Assembly (NCBI GenBank): GCA_021804565.1
Contig: JAJZHK010000010.1
Span: 1-63,738, forward strand
DNA length: 63,738 bases
Origin: Pseudomonadota bacterium
GTDB taxonomy: Bacteria; Pseudomonadota; Gammaproteobacteria; Pseudomonadales; Moraxellaceae
Reading direction: 5' to 3'
Below the pieces are notes generated by a model. It saw only the letters and a program-made list of their open reading frames with translations, did no database searches and was not told the origin of the DNA. This document shows, piece by piece, positions 8,015-17,402 of this stretch; position 1 is the stretch's first letter, and each line of letters starts with the position of its first letter. A program made the position numbers and the translations under genes.

Positions 8015-9975
8015 GACGCCACCTCCTCGACGTTTTTCTGCAAGCGCTGGCGCAGGCGATAACGCGGATCACGGAGGACCGTGCCGCCACCGGCAGCCAT
8101 CAGCAGGGCACCCAGCCATATCCAGCGCACGAAAGGCTTGTAGTAGATACGAACCGCCCAGGCCTTGCCTCCGGCGGAATCGCCCAGGGCAATATAGAGA
8201 TCACGCACCCAGCCAGGCGCCAAAGCGACCTTGGCCATGGGCTGCTGGCGAACGGTATAGAGGCGCTTCTCCGGATACATATGACGCAAAATACCACCTT
8301 GATGGATGACCACAAAGTCAGCCACCTGGCTGCTATAGTTGGGGCCTTGAACCTGATGCACATCATGGAACTGAAAGGCGTAAGGACCGACCTGGACGAT
8401 CTCCCCCACCTGCATACGCAAATCGTGCTCATCGCTATAGTAGGAGGTCAGCAAGATGCCGGTGATGGACACCAAAAAGCCGGCATGCGCCAACTGCATC
8501 CCGCGATAGCTGCGCGACAAACGCCAGAACCCCGCCCAGGGACCCGCCTTGGCCTTGGCGATCTTGCGGCGGATATCGGCCAGCATGCTGAAGGCCACGG
8601 CCAGTATCAAAAACAGGCCGAAGGCGACGAGCGTGTGCCAGCCGGCCCAGAACACCAGCGGAAAAGCCAGGGAGGCCGCCGCCACAGGTCCGCGCAGCTG
8701 GCGCCAGAGGCTCAGCCAGGACTGCTGCTTCCACTGCAGCAGCGAGCCTGCGGCCATGAACACAAGCAGGGCGTAGCACAGCGGACGAAATACAAAGTTG
8801 AAATAAGGCGGACCCACCGAGATCTTGCCGGCGTTGAGCGCGGCGCTGATGAGCGGAAACAGGGTGCCGAGAAAGACAACAAAACAGGCGATCACCAGCA
8901 GGACATTGTTAGCCAGTATAAAAGTTTCCCGCGACAACAACTGGTAACGGCTCTCACTGACCAGGAGCGGCGCCCGCCAGGCAAACAAGGCCAGGGCTGA
9001 ACCCACCATCAGGGTCAGGATGCCGAGCACAAAAAGACCACGCGAGGGGTCCGAGGCAAACGCATGCACCGAGGTCAAAACCCCGGAACGCACCAGGAAG
9101 GTCCCCAGCACGCAAAGCGCGAAGGTCAGTATGGCCAAAAGTACCGTCCAGGCCTTGAATACGCCACGCTTTTCGGTCACCGCCAGAGAGTGCAGCAAGG
9201 CCGTGCCGGCCAGCCAGGGCATGAACGAGGCGTTTTCGACGGGATCCCAAAACCACCAGCCTCCCCAGCCGAGAACGTAATAGGACCACCAACTCCCCAA
9301 GGCGATACCGAGGCTGAGAAAGCACCAGGCCACCACCGCCCAGGGCCGCGACCAGCGCGCCCAGGCCGAATCCATGCGACCGCTGAGCAAACCGGCCATG
9401 GCGAAGGCAAAAGGCACACTGAAGCCGACGTAGCCCATGTACAGCATGGGCGGGTGCATGATCAGGCCGGGGTCTTGCAGCAGGGGGTTGAGATCATTGC
9501 CATCCGGCGGAAAAAAAGGCAGATCATGGTGAAAGGGGTTCGATGTTTTCAGGATAAAAGCGATAAAAGCGACGCTCACCCCGCCCATGACCAGCAGAAC
9601 ACGCGCCAGCAGAGCACGCGGCAGGGATTTTGAGAACAGGGCCACCGCAGCCGTCCACAAGGACAAGACCCAGGCCCAGAGGAGCAAGGAGCCTTCATGC
9701 CCGCCCCAGACGGCAGAGATCTTGTAGTAAAACGGCAGTTGGGTGTTGGAGTTCTCGACTACATAAGCGAGGGTGAAGTCATTGTTGATGAAGGCATATT
9801 CAAGGGCAGCGAAGGCCAGACTGACGAGCGCGACCTGGGCCAGGGCGGCCGTGCGGGCGCACTCTTGCAAGCCGACATGCTGCAGGCGCAAGCCCAATAG
9901 CGGCAGAAGCACCTGGAACAAGGCGACCACCATCGCCAGACTCAAAGCAAACTGTCCCAACTCAGGAATGATCAA
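8011..9975 (-). CDS. ccmF: Heme lyase subunit CcmF
   Basis: Large inner-membrane subunit of the cytochrome c synthetase, which transfers heme from CcmE to apocytochrome. 654 residues with about 15 hydrophobic segments. The heme-handling tryptophan-rich WWD motif is intact (GWGGWWFWDPVENASFMPW, about 225-245), as are candidate heme-ligand histidines such as the one in VWGGHEGSLLLW. The start is a TTG at 9975 preceded by GAGGTGCTGGA; no ATG fits at this end. It heads ccmF-dsbE-ccmH-ccmI. ccmA-E are not in this window. Confidence 0.96.
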   Translation of the reverse strand: MIIPELGQFALSLAMVVALFQVLLPLLGLRLQHVGLQECARTAALAQVALVSLAFAALEYAFINNDFTLAYVVENSNTQLPFYYKISAVWGGHEGSLLLWAWVLSLWTAAVALFSKSLPRALLARVLLVMGGVSVAFIAFILKTSNPFHHDLPFFPPDGNDLNPLLQDPGLIMHPPMLYMGYVGFSVPFAFAMAGLLSGRMDSAWARWSRPWAVVAWCFLSLGIALGSWWSYYVLGWGGWWFWDPVENASFMPWLAGTALLHSLAVTEKRGVFKAWTVLLAILTFALCVLGTFLVRSGVLTSVHAFASDPSRGLFVLGILTLMVGSALALFAWRAPLLVSESRYQLLSRETFILANNVLLVIACFVVFLGTLFPLISAALNAGKISVGPPYFNFVFRPLCYALLVFMAAGSLLQWKQQSWLSLWRQLRGPVAAASLAFPLVFWAGWHTLVAFGLFLILAVAFSMLADIRRKIAKAKAGPWAGFWRLSRSYRGMQLAHAGFLVSITGILLTSYYSDEHDLRMQVGEIVQVGPYAFQFHDVHQVQGPNYSSQVADFVVIHQGGILRHMYPEKRLYTVRQQPMAKVALAPGWVRDLYIALGDSAGGKAWAVRIYYKPFVRWIWLGALLMAAGGGTVLRDPRYRLRQRLQKNVEEVAS

Positions 9976-10205
9976 TCCAGCACCTCGTTCTCACACAGAG
10001 CTCACCGCAGGCATGATACGTCGCCCGGTGTGAATGTCCATGCTTGTCTCGTGAACAGACGCAGATGAAAGCTGATCCATATCAAATTCGCGCCGTACCC
10101 TGCCCCTGCTTACATATTTGGAAACAATGCACCGGTTGTGGATGACAAGATTATCATCGCAGTCGCGATAGACTACGCTGCCTTTCCTGAGGACCCGCCA
10201 ACAAC
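9976..10205. promoter_or_regulatory. Divergent promoter region between ccmF and fabA
   Basis: About 230 bp separating two divergent operons, with no open frame of note. It must hold both promoters. I could not identify a convincing -35/-10 pair or a known operator for either side. Confidence 0.4.
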
Positions 10206-10733
10206 ATGGATATCAGTGTGAACAAGCCGTCATCCTACAGCTATGATGAGTTGATACAGTGCGCCCGTGGAGAATTGTTTGGACCCGGCAATGCCCGGCT
10301 GCCTCTCCCCCCTATGCTGATGATGGATCGCATCACGCTCCTGTCCTGTGAAGGTGGCCTCTACGACAAAGGGGAAATCCGCGCCGAACTTGATATACGC
10401 CCCGACTTGTGGTTTTTTCAGTGCCACTTCGAGTCCGACCCGGTGATGCCGGGCTGCCTCGGCCTCGACGCCCTCTGGCAGTTGCTGGGCTTTTATCTGG
10501 GCTGGCGCGGCAACCCGGGCCGGGGCCGTGCCCTGGGCGCCGGCGAAGTAAAATTCACTGGACAGGTGCTGCCGAATGCGAGCAAGTTGACCTACCAACT
10601 GCATCTCAAGCGCATCATCGAACGCAAGCTGGTCATGGGCATCGCCGATGGCAGCGTCAGCATCGACGGCCGTGAAATCTATACGGCACAGGATTTGCGG
10701 GTAGGACTTTTTACGCGCACTGACAATTTCTGA
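10206..10733 (+). CDS. fabA: 3-hydroxydecanoyl-ACP dehydratase/isomerase (FabA)
   Basis: Hot-dog-fold enzyme that dehydrates 3-hydroxydecanoyl-ACP and isomerises the trans-2 product to cis-3-decenoyl-ACP, the entry to anaerobic unsaturated fatty acid synthesis. 175 residues. The catalytic pair is visible as H74 in [14 protein letters not shown] and D88 in [10 protein letters not shown], with the PPMLMMDRI substrate-tunnel segment before it. Followed 29 bp later by fabB, its obligate partner. The class, FabA rather than FabZ, is clear from the [13 protein letters not shown] sequence. Confidence 0.98.
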   Translation: MDISVNKPSSYSYDELIQCARGELFGPGNARLPLPPMLMMDRITLLSCEGGLYDKGEIRAELDIRPDLWFFQCHFESDPVMPGCLGLDALWQLLGFYLGWRGNPGRGRALGAGEVKFTGQVLPNASKLTYQLHLKRIIERKLVMGIADGSVSIDGREIYTAQDLRVGLFTRTDNF

Positions 10734-10762
10734 AACAGCGTATCGACACAGAGGGATCTTTC

Positions 10763-11977
10763 ATGAGGCGAGTGGTCATCACCGGTCTTGGCATCGTTTC
10801 CTGCCTGGGCAATGACGCCGATAGCGTCAGCCGCGCTCTGCGCGAACAGCGCAGTGGCCTGCGGTTCAATCCACGCTACGCAGAAGTGGGCATGCGCAGC
10901 CACGTCTGTGGCCGTCCCGAGATCGACATCAGCGCCCATATCGACCGCAAGGCTTTGCGCTTCATGGGGGATGCTGCAGCCTATGCAGCCATCGCCTTGC
11001 AAAAAGCCATCGCCGATGCGCAACTCCCTGAAAACATGGTGTCTCATGAGCGTACCGGCCTGATTGCCGGCTCGGGCGGCGCCTCTAGCTTTCATCACAC
11101 CGAGGCGACCGACATTGCCCGTAACAAGGGGGTCAAGCGCATGGGCCCCTACTATGTGCCGCGCACCATGAGCAGCACCGTCTCTGCCTGTCTGTCCACT
11201 GCAGCACACATCCGCGGCCTCAGCTACACCATCGCCTCGGCGTGTGCCACCAGCGCCCATTGCATAGGCAATGCGATGGAGCTGATCCAAATGGGCAAGC
11301 AGGATATCGTCTTCGCCGGTGGTGGTGAGGAAGAGTCATGGGAGATGGCCTGTCTTTTTGATGCCATGGGCGCTTTGTCGAGCAAGTACAACGACCGGCC
11401 CGAAGTCGCATCACGCGCCTATGACGCGCATCGCGACGGCTTCGTCATCGCAGGCGGTGGCGGTATCGTCGTGGTCGAGGAGTACGAGCACGCCAAGCGT
11501 CGCGGAGCCCCTATCTATGCCGAGCTGATCGGCTACGGAGCCACCTCGGATGGACACGATATGGTGGCTCCCAGTGGCGAAGGCGCTGCCCGCTGCATGC
11601 GCATGGCGATGCAAAGTGTCGATACCCCCATCGACTATATCAACACCCATGGCACCAGCACCCCGGTCGGGGACCTGGCAGAATTGCGCGCTGTGCGTGA
11701 AGTCTTCGCTGAGCACTGCCCGCCGATCAGCTCCACCAAATCGCTGTCAGGGCACTCTCTCGGTGCCGCGGGGGTCCATGAGCTCATCTACTGTCTGTTG
11801 ATGATGCGTGGTGGCTTCCTGGCCGGCTCCGCCCATATCGATGAACTCGATCCCGCCGCCGCAGGCTTGCCCATCCTGCGACACACGCAAGAGCACGCTG
11901 ATCTGCGTACCGTGATGAGCAATAGCTTTGGTTTTGGTGGGACCAACGCCACCCTGGTGCTCCGCAAACTCGATTGA
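10763..11977 (+). CDS. fabB: 3-oxoacyl-ACP synthase I (FabB)
   Basis: Condensing enzyme that elongates cis-3-decenoyl-ACP made by FabA, committing it to unsaturated fatty acids. 404 residues. The Cys-His-His triad of the KAS I/II type is intact: C161 in [12 protein letters not shown]296 in [12 protein letters not shown] and H331 in [11 protein letters not shown]. The glycine-rich [10 protein letters not shown] end is also present. RBS AGAGGGA precedes the ATG. It forms the fabAB operon, with a hairpin downstream. Confidence 0.98.
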   Translation: MRRVVITGLGIVSCLGNDADSVSRALREQRSGLRFNPRYAEVGMRSHVCGRPEIDISAHIDRKALRFMGDAAAYAAIALQKAIADAQLPENMVSHERTGLIAGSGGASSFHHTEATDIARNKGVKRMGPYYVPRTMSSTVSACLSTAAHIRGLSYTIASACATSAHCIGNAMELIQMGKQDIVFAGGGEEESWEMACLFDAMGALSSKYNDRPEVASRAYDAHRDGFVIAGGGGIVVVEEYEHAKRRGAPIYAELIGYGATSDGHDMVAPSGEGAARCMRMAMQSVDTPIDYINTHGTSTPVGDLAELRAVREVFAEHCPPISSTKSLSGHSLGAAGVHELIYCLLMMRGGFLAGSAHIDELDPAAAGLPILRHTQEHADLRTVMSNSFGFGGTNATLVLRKLD

Positions 11978-12007
11978 GCGCTGGCCTGAAGGGCAGCATG
12001 GGCGTCC

Positions 12008-12027
12008 CGATCGGCTCTGGCCGATCG
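12008..12027 (+). terminator. Hairpin after fabB
   Basis: Perfect 8-bp inverted repeat CGATCGGC / GCCGATCG around a TCTG loop, 30 bp past the fabB stop. No T-run follows, so it may be an RNA-stabilising or Rho-assisted 3' end and not a strong intrinsic terminator. Confidence 0.45.
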
Positions 12028-12081
12028 CCGCGCATGATGTCATGATGGCGCCATCGTTAAGGACGAGGATACCCGCCCACC

Positions 12082-12993
12082 ATGCCTAGTATGCGCGCCC
12101 TTCTGATTGAGCAGGCGGTACGCAGTTTCATGCGCCCGCTGCTGAGTGTCGAGCCGGTCCCCAGCCAGCTGCTGCGGGTGCAAGCCCAGGTCGAACGCTG
12201 GGCCCGGCTGCTGCCACCCGTACGCGATATCGAGCGACGCAGCTGGCGACGCGGAAATTTGCAGGGAGAATGGCTGCAACCGAAATCCCTGCAAGGTTCC
12301 GGGGTCATCCTCTACTTGCATGGCGGCGCCTACATCCTCGGATCCCCGGCCAGTCACCGCGACCTGACCGCGACCCTGGCCAAGCAATGTGGCCGTCCGG
12401 TACTCGCCCTGGACTACCGTCTGGCACCGCAGGCCCGCTACCCGGACTGGCGTGACGATGCGCTGGCCGCCTACACCGGTCTCGAAGAAGAGGGATATCC
12501 GGCCTCACAGATCGTGCTGGCCGGGGACTCTGCCGGCGGCCATCTGGTCCTCGCCTGCCTGTTGCAACTCAAAGCCCTGCAGCGCTCGCTGCCGGCAGCG
12601 GCCGTTCTGCTGTCACCCTGGACCGATATGCACTGTGCGTCGGCGTCCATGCGCCTCTTGGCTCCTTTTGATGCCATGCTCGATGCGCAAGCCCTGCGTG
12701 CTCTCGGGCAATACCATGCGCGCGGCCATGATATGAACGAGCCGGGTCTGTCACCCTTGTACGCCGATCCGCAAGGCCTGCCCCCCTGCCTGGTGCAGGT
12801 GAGTGATCACGAAATATTGCTCGACGATGCCCTGCAATGGGCCGACCGAGCCCGGGCGGCCGGTGTCACCGTTGAGACCCAGATATGGCCAGGCATGATC
12901 CATGTCTTCCAGCTGTTTTGCCGATGGATGCCTGAAGCTGCCGAGGCCGTCAAGGACATCGCTGCTTTCATCAAGACCCACCTGCCGACCTGA
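12082..12993 (+). CDS. HSL-family alpha/beta hydrolase (esterase)
   Basis: Soluble carboxylesterase-type enzyme of 303 residues from the hormone-sensitive-lipase (HSL) family. The oxyanion-hole motif HGGAYILG (about 82-89) and nucleophile elbow GDSAGG (about 152-157) are both typical of that family. The acid is likely D in VQVSDHEILLDDA and the histidine in MIHVFQLF. No signal peptide. It lies between fabAB and plsB, all on the plus strand, so a link to lipid metabolism is plausible but not shown. The substrate cannot be predicted. Confidence 0.88.
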   Translation: MPSMRALLIEQAVRSFMRPLLSVEPVPSQLLRVQAQVERWARLLPPVRDIERRSWRRGNLQGEWLQPKSLQGSGVILYLHGGAYILGSPASHRDLTATLAKQCGRPVLALDYRLAPQARYPDWRDDALAAYTGLEEEGYPASQIVLAGDSAGGHLVLACLLQLKALQRSLPAAAVLLSPWTDMHCASASMRLLAPFDAMLDAQALRALGQYHARGHDMNEPGLSPLYADPQGLPPCLVQVSDHEILLDDALQWADRARAAGVTVETQIWPGMIHVFQLFCRWMPEAAEAVKDIAAFIKTHLPT

Positions 12994-13043
12994 GTTCAAG
13001 ACCTCTGCTAAAATCTCACTATCTTCAGGAATAAAACTCGACC

Positions 13044-15539
13044 ATGCGCCTCTTGTCCAAACTGGGTGATCTCTTTTTCTGGCTGGCTCGCAAGATTTTA
13101 TTCATCTGGGTCAAAGCCCTGGTTTTTCCACGCAATCTGGATGAGTTGAACATCGATTTCAGCAAACCGGTTTGCTATGTTTTGCAGACCCGTTTTTTCT
13201 CCAACCTCCTGGTCGTCGATGCGGTCACCCAGGGTCTGCGTCTGCCACGCGCCATGAAACCCATGAACAGCGCGCTCCTGCAGGAATCACGTTCGGTTTT
13301 CTTTCTTTTACGGGGTGATCATGCCGGCCCCCTGCGACAAAACCGCTTTGTCTACTCGCCCCGCCTTCTGCGACTGATGGAGGCTGTCCGTCTGCACCCT
13401 GAGCTGGACGTGCAGCTGGTGCCGGTCAGCATCCTTTGGGGACGCGCGCCCGACAAGGAAAGCTCCATACTGAAAATCCTGTTCGCCGACAGCTGGGCGA
13501 CACCCGGGGCCTTCAAGCAGTTTATCGCCATCCTGATCCATGGCCGCAACACCATGGTGCGCTTCAGTGAAGCCATCTCCATGCGCAAACTCGCCGATGA
13601 AGCGGAAACCGGTGACCTGGCCTTGCGCAAGCTCTCGCGTGTGCTGCGCGTCCATTTTCGCCGTCAGCGCGAAATGGCGATAGGCCCTGACCTGTCGCAT
13701 CGCCGTACCCTGGCAAACGCCATTTTGCGGGCCGCTGATGTGCAGGCAAGCATGCAGAAAACGGCCGAGGAAAACGCTATCAGCCTGGATGAAGCCGAGC
13801 GTAAAGCGCGCCACTATGTCCAGGAAATCGCGGCTGACTATAGCTATCCCGTCATCCGCCTGTACGAGCTTTTTCTCGCCTGGCTCTGGACCCGCCTCTA
13901 CGATGGCGTCGAAGTTCAGCACCTCGATCAGGTGGTGGAACTGGCACAAGACCATGAAATCATCTATGTCCCCTGCCACCGCAGTCATATCGACTATCTG
14001 CTGCTCTCCTACATCATCTTTCGCCGCGGCCTGATGACGCCCCATATCGCCGCCGGTGCCAATCTCGACATGCCGGTCATCGGCCCTATCCTGCGCCGTG
14101 GCGGGGCTTTTTTCCTGCGCCGCACCTTCAAGGGCAATCATCTGTACGCGGAGGTGTTCAACGAATACCTGCACCAGATGGTCAGCAAAGGCTTTTCCAT
14201 CGAGTACTTCATCGAAGGTGGCCGCTCTCGTACCGGCCGACTGCTCAACCCGCGTCCTGGCATGCTGGCCATGACGGTACGCAGCTATCTGCGCGACAAC
14301 AGTCGTCCGCTGGTCTTTATCCCCGCCTATATTGGCTATGAAAAGCTGATGGAAGGGCGCACCTATGTCGGCGAACTGCTCGGTCAGCCCAAGCGCAAAG
14401 AATCCCTGCTCAGCGTTCTGCAAACCGCACGTCGCCTGAAAAAGACCTTTGGCAAAGTCCACCTGAGTTTTGGCGAACCCCTGCACCTTCAGCAAGTCCT
14501 CGACCACTTGCAGCCGGCCTGGCGCGATCAGGCTGACGTGCAAGCGCCCTGGGTGCATGAGGTGGTCCACCATCTGGCGCGCGAAATTGCCACCCGCATC
14601 AACGCCAGCGCCGTGCTCAATCCGATGAACCTGATCGCCCTGGCCTTGCTGTCCACCCCCAAAAATGCGATGGATATGGATGAGCTGGCGCAACAGATCG
14701 ACCTGTACAAAGAGATACTCAGCCTCGCGCCTTACAGTGACCATGTCACCATGACCGCCCTCAAAGGCAGTGAGGTCATCAGCTACGGCGAGCGCCTGAA
14801 AGTCATTCAGCGCAAAAAGCATCCGCTTGGCGACATCGCCTATCTGCATGAAGAAAGCGCGGTGCTGCTGACCTACTTCCGGAACAACACCTTGCACCTG
14901 TTCACCTTGCCGGCACTGATCGTCTGCTTCGTGCAGCATCGTCGACGCTTATCACGGACGACCCTGATCGAGATGGTCATGCGCATCTACCCTTTCCTGC
15001 GCAGCGAACTGTTCATGCGCTGGAGCGAAGAGGAAATGCCGCAGGTCATCGGCAGCAATATCACGGTCCTGATGGGTCAGGGCCTGTTACGTCAGGAAGA
15101 CGACATCCTCACCCTGCCGCACCCGCATAGTGCCGAATATGAGCGCCTGACGGTTCTCGCCGCTGCCGTCAATCCCAATCTGGAACGTTACTTCATGACA
15201 GTGGCTCTGCTCGGCCATATGGGATCGGGGGCCGTCAGCCAAAAGCAACTCGAGGATCTTTGTTCTTTACTGGCGCAGAAACTGTCTATCCTGCACGAGT
15301 TCAACGCCCCTGAGTTTTTTGACAAGACGCTGTTTCGTAATTTCATCGTCACCATGCTGCGCATGGGCCTGATCCGTGTCGACGAACAGCAGCGGCTGCA
15401 GTTCGACGACAGGCTCACCCAGGTCGCCAGCGAGGCACAGTCGATACTCGATGCGGGCATACGCCACACCATCACCCAGCTCACCCGTATCGATGACGTC
15501 GAGCTGGCCAGTGCGCTCAATAGCAAAAGCGGCGCCTGA
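13044..15539 (+). CDS. plsB: Glycerol-3-phosphate 1-O-acyltransferase PlsB
   Basis: Inner-membrane enzyme that acylates sn-glycerol 3-phosphate with acyl-ACP or acyl-CoA at position 1, the first step of phospholipid synthesis. 831 residues, close to the family size (about 810). The catalytic HxxxxD block is seen as CHRSHIDYLL near residue 313, and the glycerol-3-phosphate binding block as FIEGGRSRTGRLL near 393. The N-terminal WARKILFIWVKALVFP stretch fits membrane association. RBS AGGAATAA precedes the ATG. The stop lies inside a 9-bp palindrome. Confidence 0.97.
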   Translation: MRLLSKLGDLFFWLARKILFIWVKALVFPRNLDELNIDFSKPVCYVLQTRFFSNLLVVDAVTQGLRLPRAMKPMNSALLQESRSVFFLLRGDHAGPLRQNRFVYSPRLLRLMEAVRLHPELDVQLVPVSILWGRAPDKESSILKILFADSWATPGAFKQFIAILIHGRNTMVRFSEAISMRKLADEAETGDLALRKLSRVLRVHFRRQREMAIGPDLSHRRTLANAILRAADVQASMQKTAEENAISLDEAERKARHYVQEIAADYSYPVIRLYELFLAWLWTRLYDGVEVQHLDQVVELAQDHEIIYVPCHRSHIDYLLLSYIIFRRGLMTPHIAAGANLDMPVIGPILRRGGAFFLRRTFKGNHLYAEVFNEYLHQMVSKGFSIEYFIEGGRSRTGRLLNPRPGMLAMTVRSYLRDNSRPLVFIPAYIGYEKLMEGRTYVGELLGQPKRKESLLSVLQTARRLKKTFGKVHLSFGEPLHLQQVLDHLQPAWRDQADVQAPWVHEVVHHLAREIATRINASAVLNPMNLIALALLSTPKNAMDMDELAQQIDLYKEILSLAPYSDHVTMTALKGSEVISYGERLKVIQRKKHPLGDIAYLHEESAVLLTYFRNNTLHLFTLPALIVCFVQHRRRLSRTTLIEMVMRIYPFLRSELFMRWSEEEMPQVIGSNITVLMGQGLLRQEDDILTLPHPHSAEYERLTVLAAAVNPNLERYFMTVALLGHMGSGAVSQKQLEDLCSLLAQKLSILHEFNAPEFFDKTLFRNFIVTMLRMGLIRVDEQQRLQFDDRLTQVASEAQSILDAGIRHTITQLTRIDDVELASALNSKSGA

Positions 15540-15549
15540 AGGCGCCGCT
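15524..15549 (-). terminator. Intrinsic terminator of the convergent lipoprotein gene
   Basis: A perfect 9-bp stem, AGCGGCGCC (15528-15536) and GGCGCCGCT (15541-15549), around a 4-nt loop. Read on the minus strand, the stem is followed by TTTT, fitting termination of the lipoprotein gene ending at 15568. On the plus strand it overlaps the plsB stop codon and has no T-run. Confidence 0.7.
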
Positions 15550-15567
15550 GTCGAGACAGCTTGCAGC

Positions 15568-17163
15568 TTAGTTGTCGACCAGCTCGCCCATGCCCCGGCT
15601 GCTGAGTAACAAAGACCCATTCAGGGTGAGCACACTGTTGCTGACCTGGAAGAGCACATCGTCGGCACCCATGACGTAGTAAGCCACACCACTGCCACTG
15701 CCCGCCGGGGTCGTCAGACTGGCTTGAGCGCTGAGGATGAAAGGCGTCGTGGAGACCGTGGCGCCGTTGGCCAGCACTTCACTGAAATTGAGCGAAGGGA
15801 ATAGCGTCGACGAGGCCAGTGTCGAGGAGTTCAGACTGATCATGCTGTCTTCTGAACTGCTCAGCGTGCCCACCGGCGTCAGCGTCAAACCGGTGCTCGA
15901 AGGCAGGACGCAAACCCCGGCTGAAATACCGCCGATCTGCGGTCCCATGGTCATCATGCGCATGCCAAAGCCCTGGCTGCACGCGACCCCGACATTGCTG
16001 ACAGCGGTCCCGACGCCCGTCCACAGCGGCGTCGTACCCACCGGCACGAGAACTGCGTCAAAGCGCGCCGGCTGCGACGAGCTGTTCAGGGCACCACCGC
16101 TGCGCAGTGAATAACTGATGCCACCGCTGACATCCTGCGTCGGTAAAGTTCCCAGATGCCCGCCTATCGTGTAGCTCAGACCGTTGGCATCGGTCAGGTT
16201 CAGCTGCACCTCATGCCCCTCGATCTGACCGCTGACCATATTGTCAGCCGACGTGATCTGGCCGTTGCCATTGACCGTCACCTGAACATCATGAAACACC
16301 TCAGGCGGCGGCAAGGGCGTGGTGGAGCTGATGTGCTCGCTATTCATCAGCGCGATGACACCCTGGAGATCGTAGGTGCCGGCCGGGATCAGCGAGGATG
16401 TGGCCAGGTCATTGCTCTCCATCTGCGGGGCCCAGATACGATTGGCAGCGATTTCCTGCATCAAGGTCTGCAGACTCGCCTGGCAGGCTGCGCCCATGGT
16501 GCTGCTGATCGCCGCAAGCACCCCGGACGCGCCACCTAGGGGCACGCTGGCTTTGATGATGACAGCGACCAGGTCATCGCTATGGGCAATGCCTGCCGGC
16601 ATGTTGCAATGGCCATCGACAACCGCCTGGATACTCGCCGCCAAGGGCAAAATATCCTCGCGGTGGCCACTGAGCAGGCTGGCGTAAACGGCGGGGGTCA
16701 AAGCCGCATAATTGCCGGCATTCTCTGCGCCATAGAGCGCCAGAGCCGCCGTGGTCACCTGGGTGATGTCAAGATCCGGCAACTGGTTCGAGCTCAGCGT
16801 CCCGGCCGTCAAGAGCTGGCTGGAAAGCCCCAGAAAGCTGCTCAAGATGGTGCTCGGGTTGTTGGGATCACTGGCATTGGCGAAGACGGGTACGGCACTG
16901 TTGGGCAGATTGACACTGACGGTGTAGTTACCCTGTGCGTCAGCACTGATGCTGCCTACGATCTGCGCCCCGGGTTTACCCAAAGGTGCATTGATGGTGA
17001 TGCTGACTTGAGCATTGGCGATAGGCGCATCCACCACAGCGCCCGAGAAGCTGCTCCCGGCCGTCGAACTGCCGCCGCCACTGCCGCCACCACAAGCCGC
17101 CAAGGCCAGACTTATGGCGATGCCGAGATGGCGTAATTTGAAGGTACGAGACAAGTTTTCCAT
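15568..17163 (-). CDS. Predicted secreted lipoprotein of unknown function
   Basis: 531-residue protein with a lipoprotein signal: a basic start, hydrophobic core and lipobox LALAAC, then a Gly/Ser-rich linker. Residues about 40-100 (GAVVDAPIANAQVSI through GNYTVSVNLP) look like a carboxypeptidase-regulatory or CNA-B type beta sandwich. The remainder is Ser/Thr/Gly-rich and beta-prone. The N-terminal helix-rich patch contains few cysteines, and no catalytic motif is apparent. RBS AAGGAGTGC precedes the ATG. It is divergent from the DUF6502-DUF5666 pair and has its own promoter with an embedded palindrome. Probably outer-membrane anchored; role unknown. Confidence 0.85.
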   Translation of the reverse strand: MENLSRTFKLRHLGIAISLALAACGGGSGGGSSTAGSSFSGAVVDAPIANAQVSITINAPLGKPGAQIVGSISADAQGNYTVSVNLPNSAVPVFANASDPNNPSTILSSFLGLSSQLLTAGTLSSNQLPDLDITQVTTAALALYGAENAGNYAALTPAVYASLLSGHREDILPLAASIQAVVDGHCNMPAGIAHSDDLVAVIIKASVPLGGASGVLAAISSTMGAACQASLQTLMQEIAANRIWAPQMESNDLATSSLIPAGTYDLQGVIALMNSEHISSTTPLPPPEVFHDVQVTVNGNGQITSADNMVSGQIEGHEVQLNLTDANGLSYTIGGHLGTLPTQDVSGGISYSLRSGGALNSSSQPARFDAVLVPVGTTPLWTGVGTAVSNVGVACSQGFGMRMMTMGPQIGGISAGVCVLPSSTGLTLTPVGTLSSSEDSMISLNSSTLASSTLFPSLNFSEVLANGATVSTTPFILSAQASLTTPAGSGSGVAYYVMGADDVLFQVSNSVLTLNGSLLLSSRGMGELVDN

Positions 17164-17235
17164 CTTGATGCACTCCTTTGTGGGCTGATCTTAAGGCTCA
17201 GGAACGCTCAATAGCGTTTCACCTTGATGACATCC

Positions 17236-17264
17236 ACTATAAATGGGAAAAATTCCCATGTAAA
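17236..17264 (-). promoter_or_regulatory. Sigma-70 promoter of the lipoprotein gene
   Basis: On the minus strand: TTTACA (17264-17259), exactly 17 nt spacer, TATAGT (17241-17236). Near-consensus in both hexamers and spacing. The spacer is filled by a palindrome, so a bound protein would block RNA polymerase directly. Confidence 0.75.
17243..17259. promoter_or_regulatory. Palindromic operator 1
   Basis: ATGGGAA-AAA-TTCCCAT, 7-bp arms with a 3-bp centre. It coincides with the spacer between the -35 and -10 of the lipoprotein promoter. A second copy of its core is centred 88 bp away. Confidence 0.75.
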
Positions 17265-17331
17265 GAAACTCTGTCGAAAACTGTGACCGGCGCCTCGCCC
17301 TGCTCGAGGCTTGCAAGTCCGGTACCTTATA

Positions 17332-17346
17332 TGGGAAAATTTCCCA
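17332..17346. promoter_or_regulatory. Palindromic operator 2
   Basis: TGGGAAAATTTCCCA, symmetrical about its central base, sharing TGGGAA-N3-TTCCCA with operator 1. It sits just upstream of a TAATAT (17367-17372) that could be the -10 of the DUF6502 gene, so it would cover or flank that promoter's -35 position. Confidence 0.7.
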
Positions 17347-17402
17347 CTCACACACGTGAGCCGTGTTAATATCAGTCTATCCAAGCAGCAAGAGCCTCAT
17401 GC

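Noticed and set aside
15528..15549. The 9-bp hairpin as a plsB terminator
   Set aside because: On the plus strand there is no T-run and it overlaps the plsB stop; the T-run is on the minus strand, so it was assigned to the lipoprotein gene.
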